A stretch of 64,000 bases of DNA from NCBI RefSeq assembly GCF_002282895.1, contig NZ_NRRB01000001.1, forward strand, positions 372,001 through 436,000. The letters run 5' to 3'. Shown here in pieces: positions 36,610 through 46,100 of this stretch. Below the pieces are notes generated by a model. That model searched no databases and had not been told where the DNA came from. It saw only the letters and a list, made by a program, of their open reading frames with translations. The DNA is from Paraferrimonas haliotis. Lineage in GTDB: Bacteria; Pseudomonadota; Gammaproteobacteria; Enterobacterales; Shewanellaceae. Numbering within the stretch: the first letter of the stretch is position 1; every line of letters begins with the position of its first letter. Position numbers and translations under genes: made by a program.

Positions 36610-37066
36610 AGCTAACTATCCCCCCATTGAAGCCTTATTGCCACACAGTGCACCCATGATTTTGCTGGATGAAGTGTTGGACTGCAATGAGCAGGAAATA
36701 TGCTGCGGTGTTACCATAAGCGAGCAAGGGGTATTTTACGATGTCCACAAGCAAGGGGTTGCCGCGCACGTGGGTATAGAGTTTATGGCGCAGGCAATAG
36801 GCGCCGCTGCTGGAATAAAAGCTCTGTCGACCGATAAGCCCATTCAGGTTGGACTGCTGCTGGGCGGCCGACGCTACCAAGATCAAGGTAAAGTATACCC
36901 GCTTGGCGCGGTGCTAAAGGTCTACGCCAAACAGGTGATGCTTGATGAGCACATGGGTGTTTATCAGTGTCGCATCGAATATCAAGGAGAGGTGGTGGCC
37001 AGTGCTCAGTTAAATACCTACCGGCCATCACAGCAAATGCTGGAAACGCTCAAAACACCAGCGTAA
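36602..37066 (+). CDS. apeP: Hotdog-fold dehydratase ApeP
   Basis: A 154-residue hotdog protein of the 3-hydroxylacyl-ACP dehydratase (COG4706) type, with LPHSAPMILLDEV at the N-terminus and HVGIEFMAQAIGA in the central helix. Partner of ApeI. GTG start overlapping apeO by 8 bases. Confidence 0.87.
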   Translation: MTEANYPPIEALLPHSAPMILLDEVLDCNEQEICCGVTISEQGVFYDVHKQGVAAHVGIEFMAQAIGAAAGIKALSTDKPIQVGLLLGGRRYQDQGKVYPLGAVLKVYAKQVMLDEHMGVYQCRIEYQGEVVASAQLNTYRPSQQMLETLKTPA

Positions 37067-37084
37067 TCGTAACTAGGAAGTGCT

Positions 37085-37810
37085 ATGAAGCAAGTGTTAA
37101 TCACAGGTGCTAGCAAAGGCTTAGGTCAAGCCATTGCCATTGAGCTCGCCGGCCAAGGTTTTTTGGTAGTGGCTCATTATGGCCGCGATAAAGCGGGTGC
37201 TGAACAGACTCAAGCGCAAATTCAAGCCGACGGTGGTCATTGTCGCATTTTGCAATTCGATGTTTCCGATAGAGCTCAGTGTAAGCAAGTCATTGATGCC
37301 GATATTGCCGAGCATGGCGCTTATTTTGGGGTGGTTTCCAACGCTGGAATTACTCGCGATACCGCCTTTCCAGCCATGACTGGAGAAGATTGGGACGATG
37401 TGATTCACACCAACCTTGACAGCTTTTATAACGTGATTCATCCGACCGTTATGCCTATGGTTGCTAACCGACAAGGTCGGATCATTGCCATGGCTTCTCT
37501 GTCGGGGCAAGTGGGTAATCGCGGCCAAGTGAATTATTCCGCCTCGAAGGCCGGCATTATTGGGGCCACCAAAGCCTTGGCCACCGAACTGGCCAGTAAG
37601 CGACGGGCGATTACGGTTAACTGCGTTGCGCCGGGATTAATTGATACCGGTATGGTTGAAGAGCACGTTAAACAGCATGTGCTGCCGGCCATTCCACTGC
37701 AGCGAATGGGCACGGCTAAAGAAGTGGCGGCGTTGGTGGCGTTCTTGTTAAGCCCTAATGCCGGCTATATTAATCGACAGGTGATTGGAATTAACGGAGG
37801 GTTGCATTAA
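37085..37810 (+). CDS. apeQ: 3-ketoacyl-ACP reductase ApeQ (FabG-like)
   Basis: A 241-residue short-chain dehydrogenase with the NADPH motif TGASKGLG, the NAG motif (SNAGITRD) and the YSASK active site. It reduces the beta-keto group each cycle. AGGAAG lies before the ATG. Its stop overlaps the apeR start. Confidence 0.92.
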   Translation: MKQVLITGASKGLGQAIAIELAGQGFLVVAHYGRDKAGAEQTQAQIQADGGHCRILQFDVSDRAQCKQVIDADIAEHGAYFGVVSNAGITRDTAFPAMTGEDWDDVIHTNLDSFYNVIHPTVMPMVANRQGRIIAMASLSGQVGNRGQVNYSASKAGIIGATKALATELASKRRAITVNCVAPGLIDTGMVEEHVKQHVLPAIPLQRMGTAKEVAALVAFLLSPNAGYINRQVIGINGGLH

Positions 37811-39039
37811 TGACTCATCGCGTTGTGGTAACCTCAATGGCGGGGATTACCTCTTTAGGTACCGACGTCGAGCAGGTGTTTAGCGCTTTGAAAAGCCGAC
37901 AAAACGCTGTTCAGCGCATGCAAGACTGGCGCATTTACGATGGCCTTAAAACCCAGTTGGCAGCACCCATTAACGACTTCAGTTTGCCCAGTCATTATAC
38001 CCGCAAGAAAATTCGTTCAATGAGCCGAGTTTCGAAACTGGCTACACGCGCCACCGAGCTGGCCCTTAGCGCCAACGGCTTGCTGGACGAAGCGGCACTC
38101 ACCGACGGCTCAACCGGAATTTCCTACGGCAGTTGCAGCGGCAGCACCACAGAAGGCAACGCCTTTACCACCTTGTTGCGGGATCACAGCACCCGTGAAA
38201 TGGACGCCAATACGTACGTCAAGATGATGTCTCACAGTGCCGCGGTTAATGCCGGGCTGTTCTTTGGTTTACGAGGGCGAGTGATTCCCACTTCATCGGC
38301 CTGTACCTCCAGCTCCCAAGGCATTGGCTACGGCTATGAAGCCATTAAATACGGCCAGCAGTTGGCCATGGTGTGCGGTGGCGCCGAGGAGCTGTGCCCA
38401 ACCCAATCGGCGGTATTCGATACTCTATTTGCCACCAGTCAAAAAAACGATTCACCGAGCTTGACGCCGCGGCCTTACGACGCGGATCGTGACGGCTTAG
38501 TTATTGGCGAGGGTGCTGGCAGTTTCGTATTAGAAAATCTTGATTTCGCCTTAGCGCGCGGTGCTAAACCTATTGCTGAGCTGGTTGGCTTTGCCACCAA
38601 TTGCGACGCGGCCCACGTGACTCAACCTCGCGCTGAGACCATGCAAAAATGCATCGAAATGGCGTTAGCCAATGCAAATTTGCCCGCATCAGCCATTGGT
38701 TATGTAAATGGCCATGGCACCGCTACCGAGTTGGGCGACATCGCCGAAACTCAAGCGACTTCAGCGGTATTTGGCAACGCCATGCCCATTTCAAGCCTTA
38801 AGAGTTATTTTGGCCATACTTTAGGGGCTTGCGGCGCCATAGAAGCTTGGCTGACCATAGAAATGATGCGTCGCGGTTGGTTTGCGCCGACGGTAAATTT
38901 GGACAATATCGATCCCCGTTGCGGGGAGCTGGATTACATCACGGCTGCAGGCAAAGCCATGGACGTCGAGTATGTGATGAGCAATAACTTTGCCTTTGGC
39001 GGCATTAATACATCACTCATCTTTAAAAGACTGGACTAA
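37810..39039 (+). CDS. apeR: Beta-ketoacyl synthase ApeR
   Basis: A 409-residue FabF-like ketosynthase with a full triad: C165 (SSACTSSSQG), H302 (NGHGTATELGD) and H336 (YFGHTLGACGA). The second catalytic KS of the cluster, thought to have a substrate or chain-length range distinct from ApeO. Last gene of the rightward APE unit; 3 bases from the convergent MFS gene. Confidence 0.92.
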   Translation: MTHRVVVTSMAGITSLGTDVEQVFSALKSRQNAVQRMQDWRIYDGLKTQLAAPINDFSLPSHYTRKKIRSMSRVSKLATRATELALSANGLLDEAALTDGSTGISYGSCSGSTTEGNAFTTLLRDHSTREMDANTYVKMMSHSAAVNAGLFFGLRGRVIPTSSACTSSSQGIGYGYEAIKYGQQLAMVCGGAEELCPTQSAVFDTLFATSQKNDSPSLTPRPYDADRDGLVIGEGAGSFVLENLDFALARGAKPIAELVGFATNCDAAHVTQPRAETMQKCIEMALANANLPASAIGYVNGHGTATELGDIAETQATSAVFGNAMPISSLKSYFGHTLGACGAIEAWLTIEMMRRGWFAPTVNLDNIDPRCGELDYITAAGKAMDVEYVMSNNFAFGGINTSLIFKRLD

Positions 39040-39042
39040 TCG

Positions 39043-40206
39043 CTAACGGAGACTCGGTTGCCAGCGAGTCTCCATACCTTGCTCAGGATTGGCTGGAATT
39101 AGCCGCGCTAACATCAAAGAGCATAACGCAAAACCAGCACCCACGTAGAACACCGCCGCAGGTGATACTATCCAAACCATCCCCAGCAATACCGGAATGA
39201 TCACCGCCGCAATGTGGTTGATGGTAAAGCTAATACCAGCAGTGGCTGCAATGTCCTCACGCTTAGCAATTTTCTGAAAGTAGGTTTTTATCGCCAGTGC
39301 CATGGCAAACAACAAGTGATCAATTACGTACAATGCTGCGGCAATAATGGCGGTATCCACCAAAGCGTAACTGACGAAGACTGCAATCAACCCCAGGTAT
39401 TCAATGGTGAGCGCTCGTTGCTCACCGATGCGCCCGATGAAACGTCCAATGCGCTTGGCAAACAATAAATTAAACACATAGTTAATTAAAAACAGCGCTG
39501 TAATTTGACTGACGGAGTAGCCGAATTTTTCCACCATCATAAACCCGGCAAACACCATGAATATTTGGCGCCGAGCGCCAGAGAAAAACACCAACGCATA
39601 GTACAACCAGTATTGCTTGCGCAGAATCAGCTTTTGTTGTTGATTGGTGGTGCTTGGAAAGCGCGGAAAATAGAACCACAGTGCTAGGGTCAGTATGACC
39701 CCAAACCCGCCAATTAAGGCATAGGTGAGTTGATAATCCACCTGCAACCAAGACATTAACAGCCAAATGCTGGCATAGGCACTTAGGGCTGCAGCGGCTT
39801 TCCAAGCCAGGGCTTGCCCTAAAAAAGTGGCGGTTTCATTTTTATCAAGCCACTGTAAAGTCAGCGATTGGTTGACGGTTTCAAAGTAGTGAAAGCCAAT
39901 GCTCATCAGTACCGTGGTTAAATAAAGACCAATAACGCTGGGAAAATAACCGGTAATGGCCACCCCGATGCAGGTTAAGCCTAACGCCAAAAAGGCAAAG
40001 GTTTGCTCTTTTAATACCAACAAAACAAACACCGCAGTGAAGGCTAAAAAGCCCGGCACTTCGCGCAAGCTTTGCAGCATGCCAATTTCTTCACCACTAA
40101 AGGCGGCCCGCTCGATAACAAAGTTGTTGAGCAACACTTGCCATACGGAAAACACCAATGACATGACGAAAATCATAAGCAGGAGCAGCTGTTTTTGTTG
40201 TTTCAC
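39043..40206 (-). CDS. Major facilitator superfamily transporter
   Basis: A 387-residue inner-membrane protein with about twelve hydrophobic segments and MFS-type loops (basic loop after helix 2 is weak). No substrate signature that I recognise. It converges with the APE cluster and is divergent from the TPR lipoprotein gene, so it is probably not part of the APE operon. The 3' end overlaps a strong hairpin (39048-39073). Confidence 0.75.
   Translation of the reverse strand: MKQQKQLLLLMIFVMSLVFSVWQVLLNNFVIERAAFSGEEIGMLQSLREVPGFLAFTAVFVLLVLKEQTFAFLALGLTCIGVAITGYFPSVIGLYLTTVLMSIGFHYFETVNQSLTLQWLDKNETATFLGQALAWKAAAALSAYASIWLLMSWLQVDYQLTYALIGGFGVILTLALWFYFPRFPSTTNQQQKLILRKQYWLYYALVFFSGARRQIFMVFAGFMMVEKFGYSVSQITALFLINYVFNLLFAKRIGRFIGRIGEQRALTIEYLGLIAVFVSYALVDTAIIAAALYVIDHLLFAMALAIKTYFQKIAKREDIAATAGISFTINHIAAVIIPVLLGMVWIVSPAAVFYVGAGFALCSLMLARLIPANPEQGMETRWQPSLR
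39048..39073. terminator. Strong hairpin between apeR and the MFS gene
   Basis: A 9-bp perfect stem (GGAGACTCG, 39048-39056; 39065-39073) with an 8-base loop, inside the last codons of the MFS gene and 8 bases past the apeR stop. No T-run follows on either strand, so it may block read-through or protect the 3' end rather than act as a classical terminator. Confidence 0.5.
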
Positions 40207-40341
40207 AATGGCTCACTTTAGTTGGTTAGAGCTCCATATTAACCTGAATTGGTCAAACCGTGTCTACTTAAGCTAAGCTTAATTTAACGCACTGTACCTA
40301 AAGACTGGCATTAAACTGACAAAAATATGGGGAGAAACGGT

Positions 40342-41481
40342 ATGATTATTCGAACGTTATTGCTCATTGGTCTGCTTTCAGGATGCGCCACCGCTCCAGA
40401 TAATGCCGCTAGGGCGCCCATTCCTTTTGAAGATTCTGCATTTTTTCCCAAGCTGGACGTGGCGAACCGCCATCAAGCCACTCGTTTAGATAAAGCGCAA
40501 GCCAACGATCTTAAACTGCAGTTTAATCGCCACGGTGGCGAGTTGTTAGCGCACCAGTGGCTAGCCGAGCAACTGTCCGCTCAAAAGGGCCATTTCCAAT
40601 ATCAAGAACGGGTTTCAGAATTGCCTGCTAGCACCTATGAGGTTCGTGTCGGCAATTGTTTGTCACTGGTGTTGTTAACCGCGGCCATGGCGAAAGAGTT
40701 GGGCATTAAAGTGCGCTACCGAGAAGTAAAGGTGGATCCGATTTGGGATCGAGACTCGGGTTACCTGCTCATTAACGACCACATTAACATCGGATTGATG
40801 CCGGGCTTTATGCCAACCACCTATACCACCAGTCGCGATACGTTTGTGGTGGACTTTTTACCCACTCGTGCCATCGCCGGTTACCGGGTCAACTTTGTAA
40901 CGGAAGACCAAGTGCTGTCGATGTTGTTCAATAATTTGGCGGCGGAGAATTTGATTGATGGCAATATTCGACCGGCCTATTGGATGGCGAAAGAGGCGCT
41001 CAGTTATGATGAGCACTCGACTCAGGCAATGAATACCCTTGCATTGGTTTATCGTCGCAGTGGTCTGGAAGAGCAAGCTGAATTTCTGTATCAGAGAGCC
41101 TTGTCATTAAACCAAGATGACTTAACATCGCTCAACAACTATTCGGTGTTACTGGCGGATCAAGGTCGCTTAACCGAATGGGCCGCTATCCATAAGCGGG
41201 TAGAGCTGAGTCGTTTGCGAAATCCCTATCACTTTTTTGACCAAGCGGAGCTAGCGTTTGCAAATAATGATTATCAGCGCGCTATCTATTATTACAACAA
41301 GGCGTTAGATAAAGCGGATTACCGCCATGAGTTTTACTTTGGACTGGCCAAATCCTATGCCCAAACGGGGGACCATTTAAAGGCAAAAGACAACCTCGCT
41401 AAAGCCTTGTCACTGTCTCAGGATGTGGATAATAAAAAACGCTACCAGTCGAAACTGGCAGCGTTTGCATCGCGACAATAG
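40342..41481 (+). CDS. Lipoprotein with transglutaminase-like and TPR domains
   Basis: A 379-residue lipoprotein (signal peptide ending LLSGC, Cys15). A transglutaminase-like core is suggested by C106 (VGNCLSLVLLTAAMAKELG), H147 (INDHINIGL) and D171 (VVDFLP), in the Cys-His-Asp order of that fold. From about 215 to the end are three to four TPR units (for example ALVYRRSGLEEQAEFLYQRA). The start at 40342 has GGGGAGA upstream. Divergent from the MFS gene. Such proteins may remodel or scaffold at the outer membrane; the actual activity is unknown. Confidence 0.72.
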   Translation: MIIRTLLLIGLLSGCATAPDNAARAPIPFEDSAFFPKLDVANRHQATRLDKAQANDLKLQFNRHGGELLAHQWLAEQLSAQKGHFQYQERVSELPASTYEVRVGNCLSLVLLTAAMAKELGIKVRYREVKVDPIWDRDSGYLLINDHINIGLMPGFMPTTYTTSRDTFVVDFLPTRAIAGYRVNFVTEDQVLSMLFNNLAAENLIDGNIRPAYWMAKEALSYDEHSTQAMNTLALVYRRSGLEEQAEFLYQRALSLNQDDLTSLNNYSVLLADQGRLTEWAAIHKRVELSRLRNPYHFFDQAELAFANNDYQRAIYYYNKALDKADYRHEFYFGLAKSYAQTGDHLKAKDNLAKALSLSQDVDNKKRYQSKLAAFASRQ

Positions 41482-41487
41482 CATCAA

Positions 41488-42450
41488 TTAAGCGTGGTAG
41501 CTTAGGCAATGGCTTACTTCATCGCGAGAGCCTAAGATAACGGCGACCCGCTGGTGGATACCGCTCGGTTCAATATCGAGAATGTTTTCATAACCGGTAG
41601 ACGCTAAGCCATTGGCTTGCTCAACCAACATGGCCATTGGGTTGGCTTCGTACATTAAACGCAGCTTAAAGGGCTTATCTGGGTTCTTGTGGTCAGCCGG
41701 GTAAGTAAAGATACCGCCACGACTTAATACCCGATGCACATCGCCCACCATGGCAGCAATCCAACGCATGTTAAAGTTCTTTTCTCTTACCCCATTAGCC
41801 CCTTCGAGTAAGTCATTAATGTAGCCTTGCATCGGCGCTTGCCAGAATCGTTGGTTCGACATGTTAATGGCAAACTCCTGAGTTGTGGCTGGTATTTGCA
41901 CCTGTGCTTCAAGCTGCAAGAAGGTTTGGCTGTTTGGGTCTAGGGTGTACATTTGAGTCCCCTGACCGGTGGACAGTGCCATAAGAGTGGAAGGACCATA
42001 AAGGGCATAACCCGCCGCTAATTGATTGCGGCCGCTTTGCAAAAAGCTGGCTTGGGTAAGCGTACCTTCCGGTGCCGGTAACACCGAAAATATAGTGCCA
42101 ACTAAGCTGTTAATGTCGATGTTAGACGAGCCATCGAGCGGGTCAAAGCTCACTAAAAAACGACCGTCGCTGTGTAAGCTGACCACGTCATCTTCTTCCT
42201 CAGAAGCAATCCCTTTAACGCTAGGTAATTCTGCTAAGCGGCGTTTGATAAGGTCATTGGCAATGATGTCCAATTTCTTCTGGGTTTCCCCTTGCACGTT
42301 TTCAGAGCTTGCCACGCCTAACACGCCGGCCAAAGCGCCGCGGCGCACGTCATTACTGATTTCACAGCAAATATCGGCTAATAACTCGAGTAATTGGGAA
42401 AGTTCGGGATCGGTTTGTTGGTTTTGTAAGGCAGTTTGCAAGGATTGCAT
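41488..42450 (-). CDS. fbp: Fructose-1,6-bisphosphatase class 1
   Basis: A 320-residue gluconeogenic enzyme hydrolysing fructose-1,6-bisphosphate. Visible motifs: metal-binding [14 protein letters not shown], and the KKLDIIAND and ASEEEDDVV blocks. E. coli Fbp is 332 residues. It stands convergent with the TPR gene, near mpl as in other gammaproteobacteria. Confidence 0.96.
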   Translation of the reverse strand: MQSLQTALQNQQTDPELSQLLELLADICCEISNDVRRGALAGVLGVASSENVQGETQKKLDIIANDLIKRRLAELPSVKGIASEEEDDVVSLHSDGRFLVSFDPLDGSSNIDINSLVGTIFSVLPAPEGTLTQASFLQSGRNQLAAGYALYGPSTLMALSTGQGTQMYTLDPNSQTFLQLEAQVQIPATTQEFAINMSNQRFWQAPMQGYINDLLEGANGVREKNFNMRWIAAMVGDVHRVLSRGGIFTYPADHKNPDKPFKLRLMYEANPMAMLVEQANGLASTGYENILDIEPSGIHQRVAVILGSRDEVSHCLSYHA

Positions 42451-42508
42451 TGCGAATTCCTGTGGCCGTCAGTAGGTGAATGGTGCGCGGCTAATGATAG
42501 CGTAACCT

Positions 42509-42535
42509 AGGCCTGCCCGACAACTGAGCAGGCCT
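42509..42535. terminator. Hairpin downstream of metT
   Basis: An 8-bp perfect stem AGGCCTGC/GCAGGCCT with an 11-base loop, 16 bases past the metT stop. No T-run follows, so termination efficiency is uncertain. Confidence 0.45.
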
Positions 42536-42550
42536 ATAAATGTGTCGCGG

Positions 42551-43870
42551 TTAGCGTTTGCGTATCAGCACCACCACAATGGCAACCACCGCAAGAATCA
42601 TGCAATAGAATGCTTGGCTTACGGCAGCCAGAGGCGAAATCAAAAACGCTGATGAGAGCAATAAAGCCTGAGCGCCATAGGGCAGCAGACCTTGCACGAT
42701 ACAGGCGAAAATATCCAAAATACTGGCGGCGCGCTTAGGGGCCACTTGATGCTGGGTCGCCAATTGCTTAGCAAGATCGCCCGCCACAATGATTGACACC
42801 GTGTTATTCGCAACACAGGTGTTGGTGAACGACACTAAGCCCGCCATACCAAGCTCTGCTGCACGAGTAGAGGCCTCACCTTGCTTTTTAGAAAAGCGAG
42901 CAATGAGCTTTTCAATGATGTTGGATACAAATGCCAGACCGCCTTGTTGCTGCATTAATGCCGCAAGTCCGCCAACCAGCATGGACAAAATGAAGATTTC
43001 CTGCATGTTGCCAAAACCGGCGTATACATCTTGGCCAAACTGAATGACACCATAGTCTGTGGTGGCGATGGCGCTCAGGCCCGCAAACAAAATCCCTGCG
43101 GTGAGCACCACAAATACGTTCACACCTGCTACCGCTAAAATCAAAATGGCGATGTAAGGCAAAACGCTTAATAGGTCATATTGCTGCGGCTCAATCACCG
43201 CCTCACCAGCGCTGGCAAAGCTGAAAATAAGCAGGGTGATAAGCGCTGCCGGTACCGCAAAAATTAGGTTTTCACGGAATTTATCGCGCATGTCGCAGCC
43301 TTGGGTGCGAGTCGAGGCGATGGTGGTGTCGCTAATAATGGACAAGTTATCCCCAAACATGGCGCCAGATAAAATGGCACCGGCCATCAAAGCGGGCTCA
43401 ATCCCCGCTTGTTGAGCAACGCCCAGTGCAATGGGCGCAACCGCCGCTAGGGTTCCCATCGAGGTACCCATAGAGGTGGAAATGAAAGCGGCAATGATAA
43501 AGAAGCCCGGTAATAAAAACGCTGCTGGAATCAAGCTAAGACCCAGAGCTACGGTAGCGTCGACACCGCCGGTTGCTTTACCAACCGCGGCGAAAGCACC
43601 CGCCAGCAAGTAAATCAAACACATGGTGATGATGTTGTTGTGACCTATGCCATCAACAAAGGTGGCAATGGCATTATTGAGCTTTTGTTTGCTGAGAATG
43701 ATCGCCAGTAATATTGCGGGCAATATCGCTACAACACTGGGCAGCTGATAAAAAGCGAAGTCCACGCCCTGGCTTTGAAAGTAAAGCCCTGCACCAATAA
43801 ACAGAGTTAGAAAAACGCCCAAAGGCAATAAGGCCAGCGCCTTAGGAGTAGGTTGTTGAGATTGGCTCAC
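42551..43870 (-). CDS. metT: NhaC-family transporter, probable methionine importer
   Basis: A 439-residue inner-membrane protein with about eleven helices and NhaC-type sequence (STSMGTSMGTLAAVAPIA, SGAMFGDNLSIISDTT). By family alone it would be called a Na+/H+ antiporter. However, a tandem MetJ operator stands directly upstream of its promoter, and MetJ-controlled NhaC-family proteins in marine gammaproteobacteria have been proposed as methionine transporters (MetT). The name therefore rests on regulation plus family. Substrate not proven. Confidence 0.75.
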   Translation of the reverse strand: MSQSQQPTPKALALLPLGVFLTLFIGAGLYFQSQGVDFAFYQLPSVVAILPAILLAIILSKQKLNNAIATFVDGIGHNNIITMCLIYLLAGAFAAVGKATGGVDATVALGLSLIPAAFLLPGFFIIAAFISTSMGTSMGTLAAVAPIALGVAQQAGIEPALMAGAILSGAMFGDNLSIISDTTIASTRTQGCDMRDKFRENLIFAVPAALITLLIFSFASAGEAVIEPQQYDLLSVLPYIAILILAVAGVNVFVVLTAGILFAGLSAIATTDYGVIQFGQDVYAGFGNMQEIFILSMLVGGLAALMQQQGGLAFVSNIIEKLIARFSKKQGEASTRAAELGMAGLVSFTNTCVANNTVSIIVAGDLAKQLATQHQVAPKRAASILDIFACIVQGLLPYGAQALLLSSAFLISPLAAVSQAFYCMILAVVAIVVVLIRKR

Positions 43871-43918
43871 AATTATCTCGCTTTCATGCAGTTAATGTTT
43901 GGCTAATTAAGTTGGCAA

Positions 43919-43966
43919 GATTATAAGAGTTCTTGCTAGTTTGTCAATCTAGACGTCCAGACGTTT
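43919..43966 (-). promoter_or_regulatory. metT promoter with tandem MetJ boxes
   Basis: On the minus strand a consensus -35 TTGACA (43947-43942), a 16-base spacer and a consensus -10 TATAAT (43925-43920). Immediately upstream of the -35 are two adjacent 8-mers, 43951-43958 and 43959-43966, each matching the MetJ box AGACGTCT at 7 of 8 positions (AAACGTCT and GGACGTCT on this strand would count 7 of 8 each). Tandem 8-bp boxes are the known MetJ binding arrangement, so repression by MetJ with S-adenosylmethionine is expected. Confidence 0.8.
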
Positions 43967-44069
43967 TTGCTTCTAAATTGTTTTGCCGCATTACTTTGCT
44001 GGATAGTAAAGGCAATTCCTAGGTACAATAGCCAACAATTTCACCTTTTATGCAGTTGGATGAGGCTTA

Positions 44070-45419
44070 ATGCACATACACATACTTGGAATTTGCGGAA
44101 CCTTTATGGGCGGTTTGGCAATATTAGCCCGAAACATGGGACATAAAGTAACCGGCAGCGATGCCAATGTGTACCCGCCAATGAGCACTCAGCTGCAACA
44201 GCAAGGAATAGAGCTCATACAAGGCTTTGAGCCCAGTCAGCTTGATAGCAACCCCGATTTGGTGGTGATTGGTAACGCCATGAGCCGAGGTAACCCGTGC
44301 GTAGAAGCTGTGCTCAATCGCGGCCTCGCCTACACCAGTGGCCCAGAGTTCCTATCCCGTCATGTGTTGCAAAATCGCTGGGTATTAGCCGTCTCTGGCA
44401 CCCATGGCAAAACCACCACCGCCAGCATGCTCGCCTGGATTTTGGAAAGTAGTGGTTACAAACCGGGCTTTCTGATTGGTGGTGTTCCGCAAAACTTTGG
44501 GGTTTCTGCTCGATTGGGTGAGTCGGATTTTTTTGTGGTGGAAGCGGACGAATACGATAGCGCCTTTTTCGATAAACGGTCCAAATTTGTGCACTATCGC
44601 CCCAAGACTCTGGTGATTAATAATTTGGAATTCGACCACGCCGATATTTTTGACGATTTAGGCGCCATTCAAAAACAATTCCATCATTTGCTGCGTATGA
44701 TCCCTGAACTCGGTCAAGTCATTTATCCGGGTAATAGCGAAGCCATTGAGCAGGTTATCGACATGGGCTGCTGGAGCGAACAACAAGCCATTTCAGCCAA
44801 AGGTTGGCATTGTCGACTGCTGAACGAGGAGGGCAGTAAGCTGGCGATTTACCACCATGATGCTTTGCAAGGTGAGTTGCATTGGCAACAAATCGGCCAA
44901 CACAATGCCGATAATGCCTTAATGGCGATTTTGGCCGCCCGTCATGTTGGTGTTGAGGTGGCGTCAGCTTGCCAAGCGTTAGCCGACTTTGCGCCACCTA
45001 AGCGTCGCCTAGAGCTGCTAGGAGAGCCAGCCGACATTAAGGTGTACGATGACTTTGCTCACCACCCAACCGCCATTGCCACCACTTTAGCCGGTATGCG
45101 GGCGAAAGTGGGGGATAAGCGGGTTATTGCCGTACTTGAGCCACGCTCTGCCACCATGAAGCGTGGCGTGCATCAGCACACCTTGGCGCAATCGGTGAAC
45201 GATGCTGACTTGACCTTTGTGTATCAGCCGCCAGGCTTGGGGTGGGATTTAAGCCAGGCCATGGCCGATGCTCGTCCACCCACTCAAGTGTGCCAAGACG
45301 TTGATACCTTAGTGGAGCAAGTCGCACAAGCGGCCAACCCAACCGACAGCATCGTCATTATGAGTAACGGCGGCTTTGACGGACTGCATCAAAAATTATT
45401 AACGCGTTTGGAGCAATAG
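44070..45419 (+). CDS. mpl: UDP-MurNAc tripeptide ligase (murein recycling)
   Basis: A 449-residue Mur-ligase family enzyme that joins recycled L-Ala-D-Glu-mDAP to UDP-MurNAc. It has the N-terminal [13 protein letters not shown] block, the ATP loop SGTHGKTTT and the [10 protein letters not shown] motif. Length is close to E. coli Mpl (457). It is followed after one base by ubiX. Confidence 0.95.
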   Translation: MHIHILGICGTFMGGLAILARNMGHKVTGSDANVYPPMSTQLQQQGIELIQGFEPSQLDSNPDLVVIGNAMSRGNPCVEAVLNRGLAYTSGPEFLSRHVLQNRWVLAVSGTHGKTTTASMLAWILESSGYKPGFLIGGVPQNFGVSARLGESDFFVVEADEYDSAFFDKRSKFVHYRPKTLVINNLEFDHADIFDDLGAIQKQFHHLLRMIPELGQVIYPGNSEAIEQVIDMGCWSEQQAISAKGWHCRLLNEEGSKLAIYHHDALQGELHWQQIGQHNADNALMAILAARHVGVEVASACQALADFAPPKRRLELLGEPADIKVYDDFAHHPTAIATTLAGMRAKVGDKRVIAVLEPRSATMKRGVHQHTLAQSVNDADLTFVYQPPGLGWDLSQAMADARPPTQVCQDVDTLVEQVAQAANPTDSIVIMSNGGFDGLHQKLLTRLEQ

Positions 45420-45420
45420 C

Positions 45421-46071
45421 ATGACCCAGTCACACTCGCCAGAGCCCATTACCGTAGCGTATACCGGCGCATCCGGTGCGGGTTATGGCTTGCGCTTAGT
45501 GCAACAACTTTTGCTTCTAGGGCATCCGGTTTATTTAATGGTGTCCAGTGCCGCTCGGGTGGTGCTAAAAACGGAAGAACAGTTAGGCTTGTCGGCCAAT
45601 CCTGAAAAAATGACCGAACAATTGAATCAATATTTTGGCACTGAGCCGGGACTGCTGCAGGTGTTTGCCAAAGAAGACTGGTTTTCGCCGGTTGCGTCAG
45701 GCTCATCCGCCCCTAAAAAGATGATCATTTGCCCGTGCAGCGCCGGTTCGCTCGCAGCCGTGGCCACCGGCATGAGCAACAACCTTATTGAACGAGCTGC
45801 TGATGTGGTGCTAAAAGAACGCGGACAGCTGATTTTAGTGCCGCGAGAAACGCCGTTTCACGCTATTCATCTGCAACACATGCTGACTCTCAGCCAATTA
45901 GGGGCAGTTATTATGCCGGCGGCACCGGGTTTTTATCATCAGCCTAAGCGTATTGAGGATCTAATCGACTTTATGGTGGCACGCATCATGGACCATCTGG
46001 GCATTAGCCAACAATTGATGGCACCGTGGGGCTACGCTAACAAACCTTTGGATGATGACTCCAAATCGTAA
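45421..46071 (+). CDS. ubiX: Flavin prenyltransferase UbiX
   Basis: A 216-residue enzyme making prenylated FMN for UbiD in ubiquinone synthesis. The N-terminal [14 protein letters not shown] and the [19 protein letters not shown] stretch are typical; the C-terminus is longer than the 189-residue E. coli protein. Co-transcribed with mpl (one base apart). Confidence 0.94.
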   Translation: MTQSHSPEPITVAYTGASGAGYGLRLVQQLLLLGHPVYLMVSSAARVVLKTEEQLGLSANPEKMTEQLNQYFGTEPGLLQVFAKEDWFSPVASGSSAPKKMIICPCSAGSLAAVATGMSNNLIERAADVVLKERGQLILVPRETPFHAIHLQHMLTLSQLGAVIMPAAPGFYHQPKRIEDLIDFMVARIMDHLGISQQLMAPWGYANKPLDDDSKS

Positions 46072-46100
46072 CCTATTAATTAACAGTGACAGCAAAATCG

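Noticed and set aside
42551..43870. Na+/H+ antiporter as the function of the NhaC-family protein
   Set aside because: Possible by family, but tandem MetJ boxes at its promoter make methionine transport the better call.
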